From Flaveria trinervia (lineage: Eukaryota > Streptophyta > Magnoliopsida > Asterales > Asteraceae), in assembly GCA_025506515.1 (NCBI GenBank), contig CM046444.1, forward strand, positions 121,155,930 through 121,219,929: a DNA stretch of 64,000 bases, in the 5' to 3' direction. The stretch's first letter is position 1. Each line of letters opens with the position of its first letter. Position numbers and translations under genes: made by a program. This document shows, in pieces, positions 1 to 11,113 of the stretch. The notes under the pieces were generated by a model. That model did no database searches. It was not told the origin of the DNA and saw nothing but the letters and a program-made list of their open reading frames with translations.

Positions 1-283
1 CTCACCAACATTATGTTGACCTTTTATTTTTAATATGTTTCAGGAAATACTCAAGCTTGATCGCTATTTCTGAAGTTGTTTACACCTAGGAATGGACCTA
101 GTTAATTTAATGAATGAGCCCGTTATATTTCTTTTATGTTTTCTTATCTGAGACTTATGCTTGTAATGTACCTTTCAAACTTATGAATAATATATAATTG
201 TATTTAATAATAGTGTTATGTGGCTGTGAACGATCTTAACTCTCACTCCTCGACGTTTCCGCCGTCAAGGTTGGGATGTGACA
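1..283 (-). mobile_element. LTR terminus fragment (TGTCACA-type LTR, minus orientation)
   Basis: The stretch is about three-quarters alike, by eye, to 34022-34307 in the same orientation. Both end in the same roughly 70-bp block (GTTATGTGG..TGTGAACGATCTTAA..CGACGTTTCCGCCGTCAAGGTTGGG.TGTGACA) and diverge straight after GTGACA. Read on the minus strand this gives an LTR beginning TGTCACA. The window opens inside the repeat, so its other end is unseen. It is assigned to an LTR retrotransposon by terminus and repetition; no coding part is attached. Confidence 0.6.
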
Positions 284-539
284 TCAAACAACCCCTTAGC
301 ATGTTTGTCATTTATACTAATCATATCAAAACAAAACACCAAACACATTTGGCTACTTCGAGATCCTCCATCCATGACTAATATGTATGAGCTTTACCTA
401 CATAAAATTATTGTTCAACATGTATCATACTTTGTAAGTTAAATTATAAAAAAACACATCATTATATTTTGTCACATTGCACAATCAAATCTCATAAAAT
501 TTAGGAATAATTTCTCTATGAGGAATCGTTGCACATATG

Positions 540-730
540 GTTGTGGATTTGACAACGGTCTAAAGTTTCATGACAATCACTTCCGCTTGCTCATTAAATC
601 CCTTAGCTACTAAACGAGCTTTATAAGTTTGATCCGGTTTGATCCTGTACACCCATTTACAAGGCAACAACATTTGCATTAGAAACAGATTGAACTAATG
701 TTCAAGTGCCATTTCTCATAAGAGCTGAAT
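540..730 (-). mobile_element. Ty1/copia reverse transcriptase relic
   Basis: Minus-strand translation gives ALMRNGT, then after a one-base slip KWVYRIKPDQTYKARLVAKGF, the conserved start of the copia-type reverse transcriptase (family pattern KWVYKIK..RYKARLVAKGF). Stops and a frame slip show it is dead. Degraded copia-like sequence may reach back towards 300. On the minus strand the relic is cut at 731, where an LTR-like TGTCACACCCC begins, so the copia copy was probably interrupted by that insertion. Confidence 0.7.
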
Positions 731-1430
731 TGTCACACCCCAACCAATGACAGAAACATCAAGATGCGAGAAGTGATATATTGTTCAAAGACATCATAGA
801 ACTAAAATGATAATAGTTTAAGATTAAATTTCATTTTCATTAATCAACATAATATTATAATGCTTCAACTATACATACAATAATTTTGAAAAGTACAAGT
901 CTAAGACAAACATAACAAAATGATAGATTTAGTGTGTTTCTAAATCCATCTAATTAAATTTATTGATAAGGCTTCACGTATTTCCTGCAATATGTATAAA
1001 ATATTGGTCAATATATAAATACATTGGTGAGCATACAAGTTTGAATGCATAGCATAATAGTGAATAAATCTCAATTCAACATGAGTAAAATATACTAAAG
1101 TTTGTACATTGATAGCATGCAAAGCCAATAATCAAACCAAAATGTCTACTAGTATTACTGTTTCTGTAAGCCTCAACTGGGGAAATGAACTTAAAAATGA
1201 CAAAGACCGTAAATATTGAATAACTTAACATAAACCCATCATAATAAGGCGGATGTACTAGTCCTATAGCGCTATACATGTTAAGGGAGGTTTAGATTGC
1301 TTGCAAGATAATGTGTTCTAGAATGTATTCATAAATAGTATAACAAGTAAGCATGTTTTTACGAATTGAGTTTTAGAATGATTTTGAATGAATGAATAAT
1401 TGAGTATATTTGATAATTGATACATGTTGC
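731..1430 (+). mobile_element. LTR-like fragment, plus orientation, end uncertain
   Basis: It starts TGTCACACCCCAACC, the same terminus (inverted) as the LTR pieces ending at 283 and 34307, directly against copia coding sequence. I could not place its 3' end or a matching target duplication (the five bases before it are TGAAT), so the right boundary is only a guess. Confidence 0.4.
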
Positions 1431-1659
1431 GACCCAAATAGTGTTAAATCAAAAGAGGTGAAGTATGACTCATGGTTTGACGATTCGAATCCACAGGAAT
1501 AGATGACTGAATTTAAATAATAGAGTCACCAAAGTTACCCTAAAAGGTAAACAAAAGTGTGTAAGTTTAGTATTCAAAATTTGAGATTTTAGCAATTAGA
1601 AAGTATATAAAAATTACAAATATAAAAGTACATGTACTCTTATATTTATAATTTTCGTA

Positions 1660-1930
1660 CACTTTCTTTCATACACACACATACATTTGGGAGTTTCACT
1701 TTCTTTCATTTCACATACTCAGAATTTCACATACCATAATCACCTGAGACATTCAGAATTTTACATACCATAATTAAGGTCTTGATCACCTGAAACTCCC
1801 AAACTATTGATTATGGTATGTGAAATTTTGATATGTCTCATACACACACATACATTCTAAATCTCTTGGTATGTGAAATTCTGATATGTCTCAGGTGATC
1901 AAGATCTTAATAGATTTGGGAGTTTCACTT
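1660..1930. repeat. Foldback cluster of direct and inverted repeats
   Basis: Motifs such as CATACCATAAT, TCACCTGA, GGTCTTGATCACCTGA and AACTCCCAAA on the left recur inverted on the right (ATTATGGTATGTGAAATT, TCTCAGGTGATCAAGATCTT, TTTGGGAGTTTCACTT). Several copies overlap, so the stretch could fold on itself. No transposon family recognised. Confidence 0.5.
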
Positions 1931-2108
1931 TAATGAAGATATATATACATAATCATTATTATCAACCCTTAAACTAAAGAGTCTACTTGATGTTTCTGGT
2001 AAATTGAATTCAATTTAGTCCATGTATGAAAAACATGAACATACACAACAATCTGTTCTATATATAAAGATTCCATCAATATAAGATAGAGTAGTAACAT
2101 GAAATAAT

Positions 2109-2252
2109 CAACCGGTAGGCAAACACTTCATCAAATATCAATAACCGATTTCAGAGATTAAATATTTTTATTAGTTTGGTAAGAACTTGTCTTAACACGT
2201 ACTCATGTTTGTCAACTGGTAGGCAAACACTTCATCAAATATCAGTAACCTA
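2109..2252 (+). repeat. Spaced direct repeat, about 38 bp, period 104
   Basis: CAACCGGTAGGCAAACACTTC followed by ATCAAATATCAATAACC at 2109 recurs almost exactly from 2213. The spacer is unrelated AT-rich DNA. Confidence 0.6.
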
Positions 2253-2380
2253 TTATTCTTACTTTTGCTTATCATATGCTTAATTTATGCTAATTTTTAG
2301 CTTGATATTTTTATGCAAGATTATAGACAAAATTATAAATTTATATTAACTTGTTTTTACCTTGTGTATGTGCCTATATG

Positions 2381-3032
2381 TAGGGTTGGCATAACAAATC
2401 AGACATCATATGATAAAACACGAACATGATAAGACACGACATGATGAGTGCTAACACGAACACGACATGATAACTAATCGTGTCATTTTATTTAGTCACG
2501 AACATGAACTTGTTTAGAAGGTTCCACGATAGTTAAAAGACACGATAAAAATACACATTCAATGAAATTTTTTTGACTAAAATGAATATACCACTAATCT
2601 TTAACATGATAATCCTTTACATTTTTGAAACAAAAGTCAATAGAAAAGTCTATTTTAACCGATAACATAGTTTAATAAGGTAATATATGGAGTACGAAGA
2701 GGGCTCAAATGGAGGTCGGGGACTAGGTCGGTGGTACTGTGATAGACGTATTCGATTGAAACGGTAGGGCAAGGGATAAGGTTTTTGAATTAATTTTGAA
2801 AAATAATGACATATATCATAAATATACATATATTAACTATTTTAATAAGCTAAAAATATAAACAAGTCTTTACATGTGCGTTAACAAATTAACAGGTGTT
2901 TGATCCGTTAAGACACGATAATCATCGTGTCTATAACATGTCGACTTGTTAATGTCACGAAACCTATTAAGCTCAAACATAAGTTTAACTTCGTGTTGTG
3001 TTAACAAGTTCGTGTCAAAATTACCAGCCCTG
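2381..3032. mobile_element. hAT-type MITE with perfect 8-bp target duplication
   Basis: The element opens TAGGGTTGGCA and closes ACCAGCCCTG, and is flanked by CCTATATG at 2373-2380 and 3033-3040. An 8-bp duplication with TAGGG/CCCT(A) ends is the hAT signature. The subterminal parts are packed with ACACGA / CGTGT motifs in both orientations, as in other non-autonomous hAT elements. It has no coding capacity. The 34617-35129 element has related ends and motifs. Confidence 0.85.
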
Positions 3033-3040
3033 CCTATATG

Positions 3041-5380
3041 AATGCTTATCTCCAATCCTTATGATTTATTATTGACTAAGCTCACAATTTTTGTCTGATG
3101 TGATAATGCCTGGTGGTGGCAATAATATATTATTAATGTGCAATGGATATATGATTTGATTTTTTTATCAACATGAAAAAAAACATAAAGGTTATGTTGT
3201 ATTGTTGCAATTCAGTGACAATAAACTTACACTATTCTTTAGTCTTTCGTTTAAATCATAATTTTTTAATCTTAGGAATTAGTTTGCAGGTTTCTCTTTA
3301 CAACTTCGATTGGTTTTGATGTTTCATAAAGCTAAGCTAGGCGGGTTCCCGAGCAGTATAGTGGAATATAGATCGACCATACACTGATACCATTTAAAAT
3401 GTTTTCCTTTTCTGCATTATTTACCTAGATACATAGAATCTCAATATATATATTATTTAAATTCATATTAAGGTCAAATGCAATACATATGTTTAGTAAC
3501 TTATATATATGTAATAATGCATATATCTGCATATATTCAATTATGCATGTATGCATTTATGATATATGTGATTGTGCCTATATGAATTTAAGCACTTATG
3601 TAGTTATGCATATATGCATTCATGTACATATGTAGTTTCTCATGTATCAATGAATACTATTGTGGGGTAATAATGATACAAATATAACATTGGAGTAAGT
3701 AGTTAATTTAAATAATCTAAAAGTTTAAGATAATCATACACACTTAAAAATATCATGTATTGTTTGGTAGTCACCAAAAGAACATTCTTTCACACAATTC
3801 AATTTCTTCTTTTTTATCTATGTGTTTCTTTGAATAAAAAATACATCAAGTGTAGTTCTACCCTGGTTGCTGAATGCTTATTTGATCATAAGTTTGTTAT
3901 TGTATGATTAATTAACTTTTAAGTCTGGCTATAATTAGTAAAGCTGAATTATAGTATTGGTTACGTGGATATTTTGCTATTGCAGTCGAGCGCTTGAATA
4001 TGTTCGATCTCAACCTTCGCAACTATCTATACCTCAGTCATTGTTGCCATTTGGTAGTCATGAAAAATGAAATGCGGTTTGAGAACTTTAGCAAGATTTT
4101 AGTATGTGTATATAATTAAAGAAATGATGAATTTAACTAAGGAGAAATATAAAATTTGTTGTAATAAGTGTAAAAAGAAGGATATTAAATCCTCCTGATG
4201 TACCTCCGATATATGATCATCAACATATTCTTAAAGTGGGTTCATGTTGCTTTTAACTGTTCAATTGAACAGTGAGATAGTAAGAAATTATGCTTAATCA
4301 AGATAGTAAATCTTATAGATATGATAGCTTGCAAATGTGCGGATGAAACAACCATTTGGAGCACATTATTGTGCATTTGTATTATGTTTAAAAATGGATT
4401 AATTAAGAAGACTTAACTATTAGAATAACTAATAATTAAGAAACATGTATGAATTTCATATGACAAATCAAATAACACATAAATATAAGATTCATTAATT
4501 TCACATTTGCAATAATGCATTCCTAGAAACTAAAAAATGGTTTTCAACTAAATTACTATTATGCCCTTGATTATTTCTAATACTTTAAATATATAGTAAA
4601 ATTTAAGAATAAAATGAATGGCTATAAATGGTTTTTTAGTTTTTTACAAAATTTTGGTTTTCAATAGAATGCATCCCCATGAAAGTATATACTACTTATA
4701 CACTTATTTGAACACTATGTATTATGTGTGTACTTTATGAGTATTAGTCATTCATTGAAAGCCCAAATTAAGGAATTATAAGATTAGTATAATGTCTACC
4801 TTAACACATAACATTCAATCATGGTTTGATTGATATTACGGTTTGGTTTTGACTAAATATTATGTAGATATAATATAAGTCATGCATTAGAGGTAGGGTG
4901 ATCCACTAACCTCAAGTATTATATTCATATAAGTCATGTATTAGAGGTGAGAATATCCACAAACCTTAAAATTGTCACTATTGCACAAAATCTCCACTTA
5001 AGGGTGATTCAGATGGCATGAGTACATAAATCAAAGTAGTAAACTGAAACTAACTAGTTCGACTAAGTGTTCAAGTGGAGTATGGTGCATAAATTAGTTG
5101 TAGAACCAAGGTTCAACATCATCATTTCATACCATAACACAAACCTTTCAACATAGGTTGAAGGCTCGGTTGGTTTCATCAATTTTTTGATTTGTAGATC
5201 ACTTGGTGTTTTGTAAAGATGAAAGAATATGGTGTAAAAGCCTTAAAAATTTAAAATATAACTTCAACACAAGCCTTCCAACATTAAAGTTGTTGGTGAC
5301 AAGGTTTAGTATGTAAAAGAGTAAAAAAACAAAACAAAAAAACATATATGAAAGACTCAAATATAATATTTCCAACTTGG
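3041..5380. other. Intergenic, no gene recognised
   Basis: AT-rich sequence without long open frames or recognisable domains. The one exon-like patch is 3988-4075, which follows a polypyrimidine-type acceptor (TATTGCAG) and reads without stops as RALEYVRSQPS..QLSIPQSLLPFGSHEK before a stop; I do not recognise it. Confidence 0.5.
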
Positions 5381-5383
5381 ACC

Positions 5384-5823
5384 TAAAAAATGGGGGTTTA
5401 CCATACTTGTGTAACATTGTGACTAAGTGGTTATGTCCTAGAGGTTTTTTCAAGTTGGTACGAGGGGTTGGGTGCTACAGAATGGTATCAGAGCCACTTC
5501 TGTGTCGTTCGAGATGTGGGACATACCTCACCGAGGATGGTGACTTCTCGAGCTCATCAAGGACGATGGATCCAAAGGGGGGGTGATTATGACACCCTAC
5601 ATAAATCTCACATCGGCTGTGGACATAAGAAATGGCGTGCCTCTAACATCAACAACACGTTTTGGGCGTATTTCTATGGATGAGAGGGGAACTCCACAGT
5701 TAAGTGTGCTTAGGTTGGAGCAATCCATGGATAGGTGACTTCCCCTAAGCAACCAAAGGAAATCTATGAGCTCTTCGTGGGCAAAACAGACAATGTTGTT
5801 GGTGTAAGGGGCCAGGTGTTACA
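5384..5823 (+). mobile_element. TRIM-like LTR element remnant with PBS and PPT
   Basis: TGGTATCAGAGCC at 5483-5495 is the usual primer-binding site complementary to initiator tRNA-Met, placed three bases after an LTR-like end (GGGTGCTACA, ending 5479). A purine tract AAAGGGGGGG at about 5574-5583 precedes TGATTATGACACCCTACATA, the start of a 240-bp 3' LTR (5584-5823) that ends GCCAGGTGTTACA. The internal region is only about 100 bp, as in TRIMs. The 5' LTR is poorly matched or truncated. The 3' LTR abuts gypsy integrase sequence at 5824, so it inserted there. Confidence 0.6.
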
Positions 5824-6326
5824 GTCTGTAATAGAGGAGAATCTGTCACGACCGATTCGGGTGGTAGAACAGGATCAACAGGAGCTGAGACTGCTTTCTT
5901 TAGAAGCGAAACATGGAAGACAAGATGAATTTTAGATGTCTCCGGACAGTGTAATTTATATGCCACCGATCCAACTTTGTCAGTTATCTAAAATGGACCA
6001 AAAAACTTGGCGGCTAACTTCTGGTGGATGCGACTAACTACTACATTTGCCGATATGGTTTGAGTTTCACATAAACCCATTCACCAACTGAAAATTGAAT
6101 AGCCTTGCGTTTCTTATCAGCCGACACTTTCATTGATCCTTGAGCTGAAGTGAGATGGAGCTTTAGTTGTTTCAAAGCCTTATCTTAGTCTTGAAGTTCT
6201 CTAGTAACCGACTACACCCTAATTTCCCCTGGTATAAACTAAAACACCGAAGGGGGACGTCGAGCATACATTGCTTCGAAACGAGTACTCCCGGTAGACG
6301 ATTGGAAGGTGGTATTATACCAAAAT

Positions 6327-8933
6327 TGTCACACCCCCGCTAAGAGCGGAAACACGGGGGCGTAACGAGACGGGAATCATCATAACACATGGTAAGCGAT
6401 AGAGATGCAATAATAATAATGATGACCAGCGTGTCATGACAACACCCGACAACAAGGGGACTTGTGTCGTGTTTAGTCAGTATTCAACAACATAGCCATA
6501 AGCATAAACATGACATATAAATCATAATACATAGATGATAGCATTGTATGCAATTCCCACAACCCGGGAACAAGTTACAAAGTATAACGTTGTTTGAAAT
6601 AGATACATCAATTGTTTTCAAAATGACAAGTTTGTCCCAAAAATGCATCCTAGGGTCTCCACTAAGGCAACACACCTAGAACCTCAGCTAGCATGATCAC
6701 CTGAAAAGATATGCTCAAAATGGTCAACAAAATGTTGGTGAGTTCGCAGGTTTAAAGTAAATAAGTAATTGATGCTGTATAAAGTTGTTGCAGAATACCG
6801 TGCATACAGTTATAAGTAAGCAAAATCACATGACAAGAGCTTTACAACCAAACCTAATGACGTACACAAAGAATCTTGTCGGAATATATTCACCCAAGGC
6901 CCGTACCTGGCTATTGTTGGTACTAACTAGTATACCAACACGAGGGTGGGGGTGTTAACCTAGTATTACTACCAATACCTAACCGTCGGTTCCACACTGG
7001 AATTAAATGGTTGTAAGAAAGAACCACAAAGCAGACTCAAGCATGTATAAGATAAGTACCCACAAAACAGTAGCACGTTGATTCCAAGTATGTAAATTGT
7101 ATGTATGTTGTACAGCATAGAAAACGGGCGAGCATACTTTTCCCCCGTGTTTATAAATGTTTGTAAAGTAGTATAAGCACAAGAAGGGGCCACGAAACTC
7201 ACATGTTAAGGGGTAAGTATAAAAGATCGAGATTCCCAACAGTTGTATGCAGAGAACAGTCAACACCTATTGACAGTTATTGTTAAGCATTAATGACCTG
7301 TACAAAGTGTATAGTAATGTTTGGTCGGTTCGGGTTGTATCATTTCGGTCGTGGGTAGCACACACACACACAAGTGGACACACGTATCAGATCTTATGCA
7401 GATCCAAGTACTACGAGTAGTTGTCATTGCTTATGACATCCGTGAAATGATCTCGTGGTTATGAAAGATAGCACTTGTTAAGTATTCGGAGTTCCAAATG
7501 GGATTGTCGATAAGTGTAAAATGTTAGGTTGTTTTCAATTGAAATAGTATGTGCATGTTGATAGCGTTGACTTTTATCTTTGTGGTCAAGCAATGACACT
7601 TTTACTGATGTTGCCTTATCATCATCAGACGTTCAAGGGGAAATTCACACTCAACATCATCAGTCACACAACAGGACCAGACGCTCGACTCAACGCTCCA
7701 TCCTTACGAATCAACCTTCAATCGTACGAATCAACTTCATTCGTACGATTGAGTCTTCATTCGCATGGCTGGCATTCAGTCGTACCACACAACACACATT
7801 CGCACGACCAAACCTCCATTCGCACGAATCAACCCTCAATCGTGCGAATTAGCTACTTTCGTGCGATTGAACCTTCATTCGTGCGATTGGACTCCAGTCG
7901 TGCGAAACACGCACAGTCGCATACATTCAGTCGGTCACCTGACTCAATCGCACACAATCATTCATACGCATGACTCAATCACATACACTCATTCGCACGC
8001 ATGACTCAATCGCATACAAACTCACAGTCGCACGACTCAGTCGCACGACATGCCTAGTCGCACAACTCAGTCGCACGATTGACTTAGACGCAAGATTCAG
8101 TCGCACGACTCACTCAGTCGCACGGCTCAATCGCCTGACAGACCCAGTCACCTGAACTCAGAATCGCGACTGTGGTCGGGCTGAGCAGCCCCCGAGCTGC
8201 TCTAAACGCGAGTTTTACACTACAAGGACTTCCAAAAACACTCTACAAACATACACAAACATGAAACACAAGCAGAAAGACCTCACACGCACCCACACGA
8301 CCTCATGTGTTCGAGTTGAACCTGAACACCCGAAACCCTAGTTTGGACAGCCGTGAATAAGCAAGGAAAAGGGACAACCAAGGTCGTCTACCTGCTAGAA
8401 TGGAGTAGACTAGGTCGTAGGTGGAGTCTAGACAACAAGAACAAGACCAAGCGGGTTGGATTTGGTGCTAGAATGAAGAAAATGTGTGTGTAGGGAGTGA
8501 AGAGGTGAAGAAGATGAAGTGAATGAGGAATGTGGCTGGGAATGGGGTTTATATACCCAGTCCAAGTTTGCAAAATTACAAGTTTAGTCTCTGCACTTAA
8601 CCCTTGAGTTCTCCAAAATTTGTTTCGGTTGATTACGATCTTAAAATGTTCGTTATATTAAGGTTAAAAGCGTGTTTAATGGCATTTGATAGTCTAAAAT
8701 GGTTTTATTAATGACAATGGTTGAAATTAAAAATGATATATTTGGTGGTAATGGTGATGAAATTTATAAAAGGTTTATGCTTAACACACGTTCTCGGAGG
8801 AAGTATAAGCACAAGGGAAAATGAAACAGACATGGTTCCTTAAAGCAGGAGTTCATGAAGAAAAGGAAGAATAATTAAAATAATTCTATGCTTATTTATG
8901 TCGTTCGACGGACCTTAGGTGACGGATGTCACA
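6327..8933 (+). mobile_element. Solo LTR, 2607 bp, target duplication AAAAT
   Basis: It starts TGTCACACCCCC and ends GGATGTCACA (TG..CA), flanked by AAAAT at 6322-6326 and 8934-8938. There is no PBS, PPT or pol inside. A 5-bp duplication around one long TG..CA unit is the mark of a solo LTR left by unequal recombination. The orientation is inferred from the TGTCACACC start also seen at 731, 34307 (inverted) and, as TGTAACACC, at 56753. The body includes a degenerate TCGCACGA array (7690-8160). Confidence 0.85.
7690..8160 (+). repeat. Degenerate array of TCG(C/T)ACGA motifs inside the LTR
   Basis: The stretch is built from variants of a 14-18-base word such as CAGTCGCACGACTCA and ATTCGTACGATTGA, repeated dozens of times with drift; many cores are near-palindromes (TCGTACGA, TCGCACGA). 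The array makes apparent open frames rich in RTNQPS, but they are repeat artefacts. Confidence 0.7.
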
Positions 8934-9345
8934 AAAATTATGCCCATGGAACCCAAATAATCCAAGTTTTAGGCTAGTCAACCGCAAAGCAGCATAAATA
9001 CGTTTCTAAACAGTGATTAATCACCTATGTTTGGCCATCGGTCTCAGGATGATAAGTGAAGCTCATTTGAAGCTTAGTCCTCATAGAATGAAAAATCTCA
9101 TGCCAAAATTTACTAAGAAAAAGCGGATCCCGATCACTTACAATCTATTTGAAATTCCATGAACGCAAATAATCTCCTTAACAAAAATGCGAGCCACTGA
9201 TTTGGATGTATAAGTAAGCTTAAGAAGAATAAAGTGGGCATCTTTGAATAAGCGATCCATGATGACCAAAATTACCATGAAGCTCCACGAAGGAGGTAGC
9301 CCTGTGATAAAATCCATAGAAAACTCCTCTCAAACCACATAAGGT

Positions 9346-11113
9346 ATTTTATTACTTTCAGATTTGGTCCCATAAACTTTTTGTATTTTACAAATTTTCT
9401 CGTTTACCTTTCGGTCTAAATTTTGTGAGTAAATACGTCGATTTGTGAATGCATATTTTTTTTACGTTTACCACCCCCTCCCCATGTTTAACTGCCCCAT
9501 CGCAACGCGCTGCTTCTCAATCGAGTTATGTATTATTTTATGTTTCGCATGTGGTTCAACATTTTTGTGTCAGCTCTTTGTTCGGTTTTATTATCATTTT
9601 ATTATTTCTTTTTTAAATAGAGTTTTTTTTGTCATCACATAGTGTTTTAGGTGCTACTTGGCACGGTTTTAGTCCCCACTACAACACGAGGGCAAATACT
9701 AGTGTTTATATACTTTTCTTAATAAATAAAGATTGCCATGGGTTTCTTATGATTTTTCATAGTTTCATAATTTTCAAGAGTTCTCAACCACTATTACTTT
9801 TCTTAGTAGAACATATAATATTTTAACTTTTATGTATTTGGTTACGGGTTATACCATGTTTCCCCGAATATAGGGAAATAAAATATAACCCCCATAAATT
9901 ATCCATTTCATTCACTCAGAAACTCTTACAATCATCCCCTGTAATATAAAGCAAACCACTCACATAAAAATAAGAATCGGGCTGTGAGTGCTTTAACTAT
10001 CTTAGATTTAAAAAGTAAGTTGATAAATGTGGATTTAGAAAACCCCGGTTGTTCTTTTTTTACTTTATGGTGTGACGGAGAGCCATACGCTCTTTTACTT
10101 TCTCTTTCACATATATTTTCACGAGAGACGGAAGCTTTTTACGTCTCATCTTCACTCTCCTCTCGTCTCTTTCGGAAATTTCCTCGTGAAGGCGACAAGT
10201 GGATTTGGAAATTGAAAATCTTGTTGATCGGACTCAAGCACATGTAATAGTTTTGATGAGTGTGTGCTTCTCGAGCCCAAGCCGGTTTCATCATCCCCCT
10301 CGATAAATGAGGCCATAAACATCAGGGCACCCAACCTTCTGCTGAGGCACCCCGAGCCCCCCACCTTATAATCCTAACACAGATCCTCTCTGTGTGAAGA
10401 TAAAAAAGACGGAAATAACTCTTTTTCTAAATGACCAAGTAGTTCATTTTACCAAGAGAGGCCGGAAGCCATGACAATTATTACGGACAACACCAATTAT
10501 AAAAAGAAAGATGAAGAGATTGTCGATACCATTGTTGTTTTTGTTGGCAAGTCATCATTTGAATTTTCTGGTTGTTTTCTTAATAAATAATCTAGTAATA
10601 ATATATCAATATATAAAACATCACTTAATAATTACACTTGACCTTCTAGGCTACTAACATAAGTTAATGGTTTGAGTTTGTAATATTTAAGGTTTTAAGT
10701 TCAAAGATGATTCCAAAAGTATTTTCTTACAATTGTGGTTTCCTCCTTAGTAGTATTTCCGAGTAAAATGAGCATGTAATATAAAAATCAGAATAGACAA
10801 TTGATATATCATCTTAATAATGTTTACTCAGATATTGATGTTGGTTTCTAATGTTGTTAAACTAATAATAGTTTAATAATAATTTGTTTTAGCCTTTTAA
10901 TTACAATTAATGATTCAGATTGTTTATTTTACGAACAAACGTTTAAATGGTTCGGACCGTTTATTCGGCTATAATCTAATCGTTGCACTAATTTCTCGTT
11001 TGCTTTTCGGAGATCGACGGTAGCCTTCGTCGCCGGCGACATTTCCGGCAACCAGACTTTTCCGGCACCTAACATCATCACCATAAGTCTGTACACCCGT
11101 TATCATCATCTAA
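9346..11113. other. Intergenic and PPR upstream region
   Basis: No gene or repeat family recognised in 9346-10900. The last 200 bases become GC-richer (GACGGTAGCC, GCCGGCGACATTTCCGGC) and probably hold the promoter and 5' leader of the PPR gene. Confidence 0.4.

Larger units (their letters stand above)
5824..9345 (-). mobile_element. Ty3/gypsy integrase relic, split by a solo LTR
   Basis: Minus-strand translation of 8939-9345 resembles the integrase core (stretches like DRLFKDAHFI, VIGIRF, ending in PWA). Translation of 5824-6326 continues with FWYNTTFQSSTG, FEAMYARRPP and, near the left end, AYKLHCPETSKIHLVFHVSLL, the integrase C-terminal region before a chromodomain would begin. Many stops and slips mark it as dead. 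The two halves are separated by the 6327-8933 insertion. The upstream reverse transcriptase and RNase H are absent; the right edge, where homology fades near 9345, is approximate. Confidence 0.8.

Noticed and set aside
3340..3400. ACTGATACCATT as an inverted tRNA-Met primer-binding site
   Set aside because: Only about 9 of 12 bases fit and no LTR end lies next to it.
7551..8155. Overlapping open frames rich in RTNQPS and SHDS
   Set aside because: They arise from the TCGCACGA repeat array in the solo LTR, occur in all three phases and have no protein character.
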